Positions 7,181 through 12,658 of a stretch of 12,658 bases of DNA are shown piece by piece. The stretch is from Acidilobaceae archaeon (GTDB lineage Archaea; Thermoproteota; Thermoprotei_A; Sulfolobales; Acidilobaceae). The position numbers were made by a program, and so were the translations under genes. How positions within the stretch are numbered: the first letter of the stretch is position 1; every line of letters starts with the position of its first letter. The stretch is from NCBI GenBank assembly GCA_027057815.1, contig JALURD010000120.1, positions 1 to 12,658 on the forward strand, given 5' to 3'. The notes under the pieces are model-generated. The model was not told the DNA's origin. It saw only the letters and a program-made list of their open reading frames with translations, and searched no databases.

Positions 7181-8102
7181 CCCAATATATGAGAAAGTTG
7201 TTGAGACCTACAAGGATGTACTTGGTAGTAGAGAACCTATTAGGAACCCCATCTTAGCTGTTAAAGTACTTGAACGCGAATTCAAGCTTCTTGTGAGCGA
7301 GAGGGTAGTAACACTTGTATATGCCGCCTTCATGAATGGTAGGCCGGTACTTTTCGAGGGTCCCCCAGGTACCGGGAAAACCGAAATAGGAGAAGCACTA
7401 CTCGAGCTCTGGGCAGGCAAGAAGCCCTTTGTGCTTCCATGTAGTGAGAATTACGATGAATACAAGGTTATAGGAGACTTCCACCCACTCATAGCTATGA
7501 ATAAGGGGTTCAATGAGGAGAGCTTCATACCAAGAACATTACTGGCTGCACTCCTGCTAGACACAGGCGTCCTTGTGGACGAGATCAGGAGGAGCAGCGA
7601 GGAATTCCAAAACATGCTCCTAGATATAGTCGACAAGAGGAGGATAATCGTGCCTGAGCTTAAGAGAGTCTTCCGGGCGAGAGGGCCGGGCTTCCAGGTA
7701 ATCTTTACCAGCAACCCCGAGGACATAGCTCAAAACGAGCTGAGTGACGCGTTCCTCAGGAGAGTCGTTCGGGTAAAGTTCACTTATCCCCCAAGAGAAG
7801 TTGAGGCTAGAATACTTAAAGTCAGAGTCGACGGGCGCCCACAGATACCCTCAGGTCTGCGCGATCTTATGCTGGAAACTGTTAACAGACTTAGAAGGAT
7901 GAGCCTCTCCCATAAGCCGGGTACAGCGGAGTTGGTCCTCTGGGCTAAGATGTCACAAAGCATAGCATCATTGAAAGGAGCAAGCGTTGTGAGCGTGTCG
8001 GATGCTATTGAAGCGGCCTCGAGCGTTCTCGTTAAGAGATTTGAAGACGAGGAAGTCGTTGAAAAAGTCGTCAAGGAGGTTTTCGGGTTTGAGGAGAGTT
8101 GA
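7170..8102 (+). CDS. MoxR-family AAA+ ATPase
   Basis: AAA+ ATPase of 310 residues; MoxR proteins usually act with VWA-domain partners as chaperones that mature or activate metalloenzymes and protein complexes. Motifs: Walker A GPPGTGKT (64-71), Walker B VLVDE (134-138), sensor 1 FTSN (179-182), DAFLRR (193-198) with the likely arginine finger, and sensor 2 HKPGTAEL (248-255). The stretch after Walker B reads DEIRRSSEEFQNMLLDIV, where the family norm is close to DEINRAPPKTQNALLEAM, so the usual Asn-Arg-Ala is replaced by Arg-Arg-Ser. The start is ATG at 7170, overlapping the nuclease gene by 11 bp. No clear ribosome binding site precedes it, so translation is probably coupled to the upstream gene; a small hairpin (7151-7162) lies just before it. 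The partner is almost certainly the next gene, which overlaps by 14 bp. Confidence 0.92.
   Translation: MKADPIYEKVVETYKDVLGSREPIRNPILAVKVLEREFKLLVSERVVTLVYAAFMNGRPVLFEGPPGTGKTEIGEALLELWAGKKPFVLPCSENYDEYKVIGDFHPLIAMNKGFNEESFIPRTLLAALLLDTGVLVDEIRRSSEEFQNMLLDIVDKRRIIVPELKRVFRARGPGFQVIFTSNPEDIAQNELSDAFLRRVVRVKFTYPPREVEARILKVRVDGRPQIPSGLRDLMLETVNRLRRMSLSHKPGTAELVLWAKMSQSIASLKGASVVSVSDAIEAASSVLVKRFEDEEVVEKVVKEVFGFEES
8073..8080 (+). promoter_or_regulatory. Ribosome binding site of the VWA gene
   Basis: AAGGAGGT, a perfect Shine-Dalgarno core, lies 8 nt before TTG at 8089, inside the end of the MoxR gene. It fixes the VWA start at 8089 and not at the upstream in-frame ATG at 8002, which lies deep in the MoxR coding region. 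Confidence 0.8.
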
Positions 8103-10065
8103 AGTATCGAAGCTCATCGAGGTACTCCCTGAAGTTTCCGAGAAACTAAGAGCCAACGGGTTTAAGGTAGGGACGTCTCAAGTTGTTGAAGCTGCAAGGC
8201 TTCTTGATACGTACGCCGCTCTTAAGAAATCTACTTATCTACCATTAGATGAAGCAGCATTCGTTGTAGCATCGGTCTTCGGCATACCTGGCAATATAGC
8301 CGTCGTTGCAGATGCTATTGATTCAGCCACACATAGTAATAACGTGAAAGAGAGGTTTGAGGCTATAGAGCGTGGAATAGCCGAGAAGCTAGAGAAAGCT
8401 GGCTTGAAGCCCGGTCAAAGAGTATCCAGGAAGAAGATTGCAGGTAAGGGTAAGGGTAGAAGGGAGAGGATAGCTGCATACCTCGACCTCAAAAGGATCG
8501 GAGTAATCAATAGGTTTCAGGGTGTAGAGAGGGTGGCTAACAGACACGAGATAGCCAAACTAGCCTGGCGACTCGCCTCGCTAGGCTATGAAAGCCTAGA
8601 GGAAGCCATCAAATCAACTAGACCCCTTCAGTCAGAGGATGACTTAGCCTTACAGGTTGACGCTGGCTTCACGTACTCTGGTGACCTGAAGCGGATCCCA
8701 ACAAACGCATTACTAAAGCTTGCTAGGCGTGCCTCAGAGATGCGCCGGAGAAGGCTTCTTGAAGAGGTCGCTGAAGAACTAGCCAGGCGCATAAGGTCAG
8801 GTCAATCGGTAGATTCCGAGGCCTTAAAGTATCTAGACGAGGCAGGTCTACTGGGGCCCATGGAAGAGGCCGCAATACTAGCCCGGAGACCCGGCGATGT
8901 CGATGTGAGCCTTCTGACACCCACTGACATCGCTAGGCTGGCGTCTAGCCTAACTGAGGACAAGGCTGCTCAACTCGTAGCTAAGGCCTTGAGAGAGGCT
9001 AAAAGCGAAGAATATGCATGGTCCATATTAGAGAATGTTGACGTCCACTTGCTATGGGAAGTCGGAAGAAACCCCTTGAAAGGAGCCCGAAGGAAACTTC
9101 TCGAGGCAGCTGCTGAAGCGGCTAGAAGCCTCCGGGAGGCCGTCACCTACGCCGAAACAGGGCTTGAAGGCCATGCAGACATGGCTCAATATCTTGCTGA
9201 AAGCGCCATATCTAAGCTCGCCGGGATCCCTAAAGGCGTTGGCGGAGGCAAATTAACCCCCTCAAACGTCGAGGCTGTAGCTAGACTAGCTGAAGCCATC
9301 GTCGACATTATGAGAAGCGGTGAAGCCGACCAGTTAGCGGGAATTCTCACACGCCTCGACCCAAGCGTTTCTATCAAAATTCTTAGGGGCATGTACAAGC
9401 GTGGCGGCGTATTGAGGGACAGAAGCATAGAGATAGCCGAGAAGCTCTTGGAGAAGCTCTCCTCAACTGCTGGATCTAAACTTCTCCCGAAATACATCCA
9501 GGCCACGAGCATGCCGGGCAGGCTTGAGGTCAGAACGTCGATTTACAGGCTTCTAAGAAAGAGCCCCGATCCACTTATCTTTAGAAGGAGGCTCAGAGCA
9601 AGGCAGCTTTCCATGGCGCTCGACGTTAGTGGCTCTATGAGCAGGTACAGCGTATGGGCTTTAGCTATAGCATTATCGTTCACAAGGAATATCAAAGACC
9701 TCATATTGTTTAGCCACAAAATAGAGAAGATACGTCATCCATTCACTCCAAGACAGGTTGCCGCCGCACTTATGTCGGTAGAATTCACCGGCCTTACAGA
9801 CATCTACGGAGCCCTAATGGCGGCTGCAGAATCGGCCTCCAAGAGGCTTGTGGTCGTGACGGATCTAAAGCAAACAGTGCAAAGAGGAGACGTGGGGGAA
9901 GCTGTTAGGATGCTTAAGTCCCGGGGGTTCAGGGTAGTCTTTATAGTGCCACCTATCCACGATCACATTGAAAGGGAGGCCGTAGAGCTGGCTGGCGCCC
10001 GGGTAAGGGTCGCCTTTAAGCCTGAGGATGCAGCTAGGGAGGTGCTCTACGCTCTCCGCCGGTGA
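8089..10065 (+). CDS. VWA-domain protein, CoxE/ViaA-like partner of MoxR
   Basis: The protein has 658 residues from the TTG at 8089, which has AAGGAGGT 8 nt upstream. The N-terminal part (about 1-85) contains a helical pattern like that of CoxE-type proteins (LRANGFKVGTSQVVEAARLL). A basic linker follows (about 114-127, RKK...KGKGRR), then a long alpha-helical, Ala/Glu/Arg-rich middle part with a glycine-rich linker near 379-388. The C-terminal VWA domain (about 505-650) has an intact metal-ion-dependent adhesion site: Asp512-x-Ser514-x-Ser516, Thr570 and Asp592. The last reads TDLK in place of the common SDG. No signal peptide, transmembrane segment or cysteine is seen, so it should be cytoplasmic. 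Helical N-terminus plus C-terminal VWA matches the layout of E. coli ViaA, the partner of RavA. It overlaps the MoxR gene by 14 bp, implying coupled, balanced production. The client is unknown; the SUF operon and Fe-S nuclease nearby suggest Fe-S proteins. Confidence 0.88.
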   Translation: MRRVEVSKLIEVLPEVSEKLRANGFKVGTSQVVEAARLLDTYAALKKSTYLPLDEAAFVVASVFGIPGNIAVVADAIDSATHSNNVKERFEAIERGIAEKLEKAGLKPGQRVSRKKIAGKGKGRRERIAAYLDLKRIGVINRFQGVERVANRHEIAKLAWRLASLGYESLEEAIKSTRPLQSEDDLALQVDAGFTYSGDLKRIPTNALLKLARRASEMRRRRLLEEVAEELARRIRSGQSVDSEALKYLDEAGLLGPMEEAAILARRPGDVDVSLLTPTDIARLASSLTEDKAAQLVAKALREAKSEEYAWSILENVDVHLLWEVGRNPLKGARRKLLEAAAEAARSLREAVTYAETGLEGHADMAQYLAESAISKLAGIPKGVGGGKLTPSNVEAVARLAEAIVDIMRSGEADQLAGILTRLDPSVSIKILRGMYKRGGVLRDRSIEIAEKLLEKLSSTAGSKLLPKYIQATSMPGRLEVRTSIYRLLRKSPDPLIFRRRLRARQLSMALDVSGSMSRYSVWALAIALSFTRNIKDLILFSHKIEKIRHPFTPRQVAAALMSVEFTGLTDIYGALMAAAESASKRLVVVTDLKQTVQRGDVGEAVRMLKSRGFRVVFIVPPIHDHIEREAVELAGARVRVAFKPEDAAREVLYALRR

Positions 10066-10076
10066 GACGCGAACAG

Positions 10077-10084
10077 CATTTAGA
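10077..10084 (+). promoter_or_regulatory. Possible TATA box of the ribosomal protein operon
   Basis: CATTTAGA in the 60-bp gap after the VWA gene. A start site about 26 bp downstream (near 10107) would give a short leader carrying the uS19 ribosome binding site. It resembles CATTTATA at 6444-6451 and CATTTAAG at 12608-12615. No T-rich terminator is seen in the gap, so read-through from the VWA gene is also possible. Confidence 0.35.
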
Positions 10085-10110
10085 CCCTGAGGCCCTTGGC
10101 CCTGGAGAGG

Positions 10111-10120
10111 GGAGGGAGGT
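10111..10120 (+). promoter_or_regulatory. Ribosome binding site of the uS19 gene
   Basis: GGAGGGAGGT; its GGAGGT part ends 5 nt before the GTG at 10126. This supports that start over the in-frame TTG at 10096, which would put the site inside the coding region. Confidence 0.75.
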
Positions 10121-10125
10121 TTAGG

Positions 10126-10566
10126 GTGAGCGTGCTCAAGGAGATCCCGCCTGAGTGGCGTAGATTCAGGTATAGAGGGAAAACGCTGGAAGAGCTACTC
10201 CAGATGTCACTAGATGAGCTAGTGAAACTCCTGCCAGCCCGCCAGAGAAGGAGCTTGCTCAGAGGCTTCACACCAGCCCAAAGGAAGCTTCTAGCCAAGA
10301 TAAGGAAGATCAAGAAGAAGTACGAGGAGGGCAAGCTTAAGAAACTCCCAGTCATCAAGACCCACGTAAGAGATATGATTATCCTCCCTGAAATGGTGGG
10401 CCTCACCATAGCCGTCTATAATGGCAAGGAGTTCATCCCCGTCAGAATAACCCCGTGGATGATCGGCCACTACCTTGGGGAGTTCAGTCATACCACTAAG
10501 ATCGTGCAGCACGGAGAGCCGGGCCTCAAGGCCACTAGGAGCAGCCTCCACGTGGGAGGTAAGTAG
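10126..10566 (+). CDS. rps19: Ribosomal protein uS19 (S19p)
   Basis: Small-subunit head protein near the A-site finger and the tRNA path. From the GTG at 10126 it has 146 residues, the usual archaeal length: an archaeal N-terminal extension (EIPPEWRRFRYRGKTLEEL), a very basic middle part (KIRKIKKKYEEGKLKK), the conserved VRDMIILPEMVGLTIAVYNG region, and the C-terminal signature HYLGEFSHTTKIVQHGEPG followed by KATRSS. The start is set by GGAGGGAGGT just upstream; TTG at 10096 would add ten residues not expected in the family. It is the first gene of the ribosomal run. The usual upstream neighbour uL2 is replaced by the VWA gene, so the S10-type operon is split here. Gap to uL22 is 14 bp. Confidence 0.96.
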   Translation: MSVLKEIPPEWRRFRYRGKTLEELLQMSLDELVKLLPARQRRSLLRGFTPAQRKLLAKIRKIKKKYEEGKLKKLPVIKTHVRDMIILPEMVGLTIAVYNGKEFIPVRITPWMIGHYLGEFSHTTKIVQHGEPGLKATRSSLHVGGK

Positions 10567-10580
10567 CGGGGTGAACTAGT

Positions 10581-11051
10581 GTGCCCAAGTGGAGTTACTC
10601 GGTTAAGTTTAGGGATGAGTCTCGAATAGCTAAGGGTATGCTGTGGGACGTCCCAGTTCACCCCAAAATCATGGCTGAGGTGGCAAGAGCTATTAGAGGG
10701 ATGAAGGTTAGTGAGGCCAAAAAGTTCCTGCAGGCTGTGATAGAGAAGAAGGAGGCTGTACCTTTCAGGAGAGCCCACGGCAAACAGGCGCATAGAAGGG
10801 GCCTCGCCGACAAGTGGGGCTGGCCTGTGGGAAGGTATCCTGTGAAGGCCGCAAAGTATATGCTAAAACTCCTGAACAATGTAGAGAATAATGCAGAGAA
10901 TAAAGGGTTGGACCCGGATAGGCTTAGGATAATACATGTTGCTACACATAAGGGTATAGTTCTTAAAAGGTGGATGCCTAGGGCGTTTGGCAGGGCCACG
11001 CCTAAATTCAAGGTTCATAGTCACGTCGAAATGGTGGTAAGGCAGGAGTAG
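10581..11051 (+). CDS. rpl22: Ribosomal protein uL22 (L22p)
   Basis: Large-subunit protein lining the nascent-chain exit tunnel. It has 156 residues, typical of archaea. Visible landmarks: N-terminal PKWSYSV, the helix MKVSEAKKFLQAVIEKKEAVPF, HGKQAHRRG, WPVGRYPVKAAKYMLKLL, and the C-terminal tunnel-loop region with WMPRAFGRATP and a final VHSHVEMVV strand. The GTG start at 10581 has GGGGTGA 6 nt upstream. Follows uS19 by 14 bp and precedes uS3 by 15 bp, so it is co-transcribed. Confidence 0.97.
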   Translation: MPKWSYSVKFRDESRIAKGMLWDVPVHPKIMAEVARAIRGMKVSEAKKFLQAVIEKKEAVPFRRAHGKQAHRRGLADKWGWPVGRYPVKAAKYMLKLLNNVENNAENKGLDPDRLRIIHVATHKGIVLKRWMPRAFGRATPKFKVHSHVEMVVRQE

Positions 11052-11066
11052 GGGGTGTGAGGCCAA

Positions 11067-11759
11067 GTGGGGAGAATTACGAGGCTCTTCCTTGAGTGGG
11101 GTCTCCTCGACGCTAAGATCGATGAGTATCTAGCTCAAAACTTCTATAGTGCAGGGTACAGCAGGGTCAACATAATTAGAACAGGTCTTGAGACGAGGGT
11201 GCACATATTCGCGGAGAGGCCAGCATTAATCATAGGTAGAGGGGGCTCAACTATTAGGAGGCTCCAGGAGACTTTTCAGAAGGTTTTCGGCCTCGAGAAC
11301 CCCAGAATACAAGTCTCTCCAGTAGAGGATCCTGAACTCGACGCTAGGGTTCAGGCTTTCAGGATTGCTAGAGCGATTGAGGCAGGCTACCACTTCAGGA
11401 GAGTAGCGTTTGCAGCCCTCAATAGGATAATGTCGAGTGGCGCGCTGGGCGTTGAGATTAAGATTAGTGGTAAGCTGACTAGTGAAAGGGCTAGGTTCGA
11501 GAAGTATAGGGCTGGCAAGGTGTACAAAGCCGGCCACAACGTGGACGAACTCGTGGATCGTGCTGTAGCGCATGCTCTCCTGCCAAAGGGCGTGATAGGC
11601 GTCGAAGTCATTATAGCAAAACCCGGGAAGCCTGGCGATTATATTAGGATAAAGGACCCCGAGGAGGTTGCCGATATAGTGAAGGAGATAAGAGAGAGGC
11701 TAGCCGAAGAGCGGGGCGAGGAGGCTAAAGAGGAGGTGAGCGAGAGTGCCCAAGCATAA
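11067..11759 (+). CDS. rps3: Ribosomal protein uS3 (S3p)
   Basis: Small-subunit protein at the mRNA entry channel. It has 230 residues. The N-terminal KH domain carries ALIIGRGGSTIRRLQ with the GxxG loop GRGG at 57-60. The C-terminal uS3 domain follows, with FRIARAIEAGYHFRR, SGALGVEIKISGKL and KGVIGVEVIIAKPG. The protein ends in an acidic, Glu-rich tail (AEERGEEAKEEVSE), common in archaeal uS3. The GTG start at 11067 has GGGGGTG about 9 nt upstream and GAGG closer in. The end overlaps uL29 by 14 bp, and the tail codons contain the uL29 ribosome binding site. Confidence 0.97.
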   Translation: MGRITRLFLEWGLLDAKIDEYLAQNFYSAGYSRVNIIRTGLETRVHIFAERPALIIGRGGSTIRRLQETFQKVFGLENPRIQVSPVEDPELDARVQAFRIARAIEAGYHFRRVAFAALNRIMSSGALGVEIKISGKLTSERARFEKYRAGKVYKAGHNVDELVDRAVAHALLPKGVIGVEVIIAKPGKPGDYIRIKDPEEVADIVKEIRERLAEERGEEAKEEVSESAQA

Positions 11760-11976
11760 GGTGAGAGCCGACGAATTGAGGAAAATGAGTAAAGAGGAAA
11801 GGGAAAGGCTTCTACGTGAATGGAGAAGGGAGCTAATCACTCTGCGCCACAAAGCTAGAGCAGGCATCCTTGAGGACACCGCCAGGATAAGGGAGCTCCG
11901 CCGGAACATAGCCAGGCTCCTCACAATAATGAGGGAGGAGGAACTGGGCATAAAGAGGGGCGAAAAGGCCAGGTGA
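11746..11976 (+). CDS. rpl29: Ribosomal protein uL29 (L29p)
   Basis: Small large-subunit protein near the tunnel exit, where it helps dock the signal recognition particle and targeting factors. It has 76 residues forming two long helices, with the family pattern LRKMSKEERERLLREWRREL and a second helix RIRELRRNIARLLTIMREEE. Start GTG at 11746, with AGGAGGTGA (11731-11739) 6 nt upstream. It overlaps uS3 by 14 bp and the RNase P protein gene by 4 bp (GTGA), so its translation is coupled on both sides. No eIF1/SUI1 gene sits after it, unlike many euryarchaeal operons. Confidence 0.95.
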   Translation: MPKHKVRADELRKMSKEERERLLREWRRELITLRHKARAGILEDTARIRELRRNIARLLTIMREEELGIKRGEKAR

Positions 11977-12266
11977 AGAGGGTTAGACGCAACATCTTAT
12001 ACCACGAGCTTATCGGGCTTCGAGTCACCGTTCTTAGGAGCCTGGATCCAAGCTTAGAAAGCCTTACGGGTACCGTTTACTGGGAGACATCAAGAACCCT
12101 CTGGATTAAGGTAGACTCCAGGGTTGTCAAGGTTTTGAAGAAAGGAAGCATTTTTGCTTTTGAACTCCCGGGTGGAGGCATTGCCCGGGTAAAGGGAGAA
12201 GAACTGCTAGGGAGGCCCGAGGAGAGGGCTGCCAGGATGAGGTGGTATAGAGGTGCCGGCGCCTAA
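11973..12266 (+). CDS. rnp1: RNase P protein component 1 (Rpp29/Pop4 homologue)
   Basis: Protein subunit of archaeal RNase P, which pairs with Rpp21 and helps the RNA subunit cut pre-tRNA leaders. It has 97 residues with an Sm-like beta-barrel pattern: HELIGLRVTVLRS, GTVYWETSRTLWIK, a lysine-rich VVKVLKKGSIFAFEL strand, and the closing GRPEERAARM segment typical of Rpp29. The start is GTG at 11973 inside a GTGA overlap with the uL29 stop; the ribosome binding site is weak (AAGG), which fits translation by termination and restart. It overlaps uS17 by 14 bp. Placement between uL29 and uS17 is the usual archaeal position. Confidence 0.93.
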   Translation: MKRVRRNILYHELIGLRVTVLRSLDPSLESLTGTVYWETSRTLWIKVDSRVVKVLKKGSIFAFELPGGGIARVKGEELLGRPEERAARMRWYRGAGA

Positions 12267-12606
12267 GCCTTTGAAGAACTTGAAAATACCCGGGGTTAAG
12301 CCCCCTGAGAGGATGTGTGAGGACCCCCAGTGCCCGTGGCATGGGCATTTGAGGGTACGCGGCGTCTTGCTCGAGGGCGTGGTCGAGAAGTATAGGGCTA
12401 GGAAGATGGCTGTTATACGGCATGACTACATCTACTATGTGAAAAAGTACAAGAGGTATGAGAGAAGGAGCAACCTTATACACGCTTACGTCCCACCGTG
12501 CATCGACATAAAGGAAGGAGATAAGGTAGTCATAGGTGAGACGAGGCCCCTAGCCAAGACCGTGAAGTTTGTAGTCCTCGGTAAAACCGAGGCTGGGGCA
12601 GGCTAG
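12253..12606 (+). CDS. rps17: Ribosomal protein uS17 (S17p)
   Basis: Small-subunit 16S rRNA-binding protein with an OB fold. It has 117 residues, including the archaeal/eukaryotic N-terminal extension with Cys22, Cys27, His30 and His32 (CEDPQCPWHGH), a possible metal-binding cluster. The core follows, with GVLLEGVVEKYRARKMAVI, YKRYERRSNLIHAYVPPC and IKEGDKVVIGETRPLAKTVKFVVL. Start GTG at 12253 with GAGGTGGT (12239-12246) 6 nt upstream; it overlaps rnp1 by 14 bp. The stop TAG (12604-12606) lies within a strong inverted repeat. Confidence 0.96.
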   Translation: MPAPKPLKNLKIPGVKPPERMCEDPQCPWHGHLRVRGVLLEGVVEKYRARKMAVIRHDYIYYVKKYKRYERRSNLIHAYVPPCIDIKEGDKVVIGETRPLAKTVKFVVLGKTEAGAG

Positions 12607-12624
12607 GCATTTAAGAGCCTGCCC
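12596..12624 (+). other. Perfect 9-bp hairpin spanning the uS17 stop codon
   Basis: GGGCAGGCT (12596-12604) and AGCCTGCCC (12616-12624) pair perfectly around an 11-nt loop. The loop contains the rest of the stop codon and a TTTAAG box. There is no following T run, so it does not look like an archaeal terminator. It may be an mRNA processing, stability or attenuation element. Confidence 0.55.
12608..12615 (+). promoter_or_regulatory. Possible internal TATA box before the next ribosomal gene
   Basis: CATTTAAG lies in the loop of the hairpin. The distance from its TTT to the downstream GGGGAGG is 32 bp, matching the spacing from TTTAGA to GGAGGGAGGT before uS19. This suggests a second promoter, but only by comparison within the window. 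Confidence 0.3.
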
Positions 12625-12640
12625 TGAACGCCCGGGTGCA

Positions 12641-12651
12641 AGGGGAGGCGG
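12641..12651 (+). promoter_or_regulatory. Ribosome binding site for a gene starting past the window end
   Basis: AGGGGAGGCGG is a good Shine-Dalgarno match with no start at proper distance inside the window except a possible GT(G) beginning at 12657. The expected gene by archaeal gene order is uL14. Bases 12607-12640 hold no gene. Confidence 0.5.
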
Positions 12652-12658
12652 ATAACGT

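Noticed and set aside
8002..8088. In-frame upstream extension of the VWA gene beginning at ATG 8002
   Set aside because: It would overlap the MoxR gene by about 100 bp, has no ribosome binding site, and yields a basic low-complexity leader; TTG 8089 has a perfect site.
10096..10125. Longer uS19 starting at TTG 10096
   Set aside because: The extra residues are not expected in uS19 and the strong binding site at 10111-10120 would lie inside the coding region.
10291..11066. Antisense open frames of 67-117 residues over the uS19-uL22 genes
   Set aside because: Opposite-strand shadows of well-defined ribosomal proteins with no independent support.
12616..12640. Classic terminator after uS17
   Set aside because: The hairpin is followed by GC-rich sequence without a T tract, and a ribosome binding site follows closely, so the operon likely continues.
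12636..12658. GTG at 12636 as the start of uL14
   Set aside because: No binding site precedes it, the frame gives residues unlike uL14, and the strong site at 12641-12651 lies after it.

Overview
The window is archaeal and most likely comes from a thermophilic Thermoproteota (crenarchaeal, Desulfurococcales-like) chromosome. The evidence is archaeal-type IleRS, an archaeal uS19-uL22-uS3-uL29-Rpp29-uS17 gene string, TATA-like boxes instead of bacterial -35/-10 elements, strong GGAGGTGA-type ribosome binding sites, heavy AGG/AGA arginine usage, charged proteins and many GTG/TTG starts. Genus cannot be assigned. The DNA is almost fully coding, with no tRNA, rRNA, CRISPR array or mobile element seen.

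Layout. (1) Positions 1-3048, plus strand: isoleucyl-tRNA synthetase, cut at its 5' end by the window edge. (2) Positions 3045-6398, minus strand: a compact sufC-sufB-sufD operon for Fe-S cluster assembly. Its last gene meets ileS tail to tail, with a 4-bp overlap in which both stop codons lie in one TTAA. (3) Positions 6399-6466: a 68-bp divergent promoter with TATA-like boxes on both strands, a perfect 10-bp palindrome between them and a direct repeat. (4) Positions 6467-10065, plus strand: an overlapping three-gene operon encoding a Cas4-family nuclease with four Fe-S-type cysteines, a MoxR-type AAA+ ATPase, and a large protein with a C-terminal von Willebrand A (VWA) domain resembling CoxE/ViaA. 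(5) Positions 10126-12606, plus strand: ribosomal proteins uS19, uL22, uS3 and uL29, the RNase P protein Rpp29 and uS17. A strong ribosome binding site at the very end suggests that the next gene (expected uL14) starts just past the window.

How the parts may work together. The SUF genes supply Fe-S clusters. The divergent operon begins with a nuclease that should need such a cluster, followed by an ATPase/VWA pair of the kind that acts as a maturation chaperone; RavA-ViaA in E. coli is linked to Fe-S enzymes. A shared promoter region with a candidate operator could couple the two sides. This nuclease-MoxR-VWA unit facing SUF is the most interesting candidate for an undescribed system here. 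The ribosomal cluster is conventional, except that it starts at uS19 without uL2/uL23/uL4/uL3 upstream and all six of its genes start with GTG.
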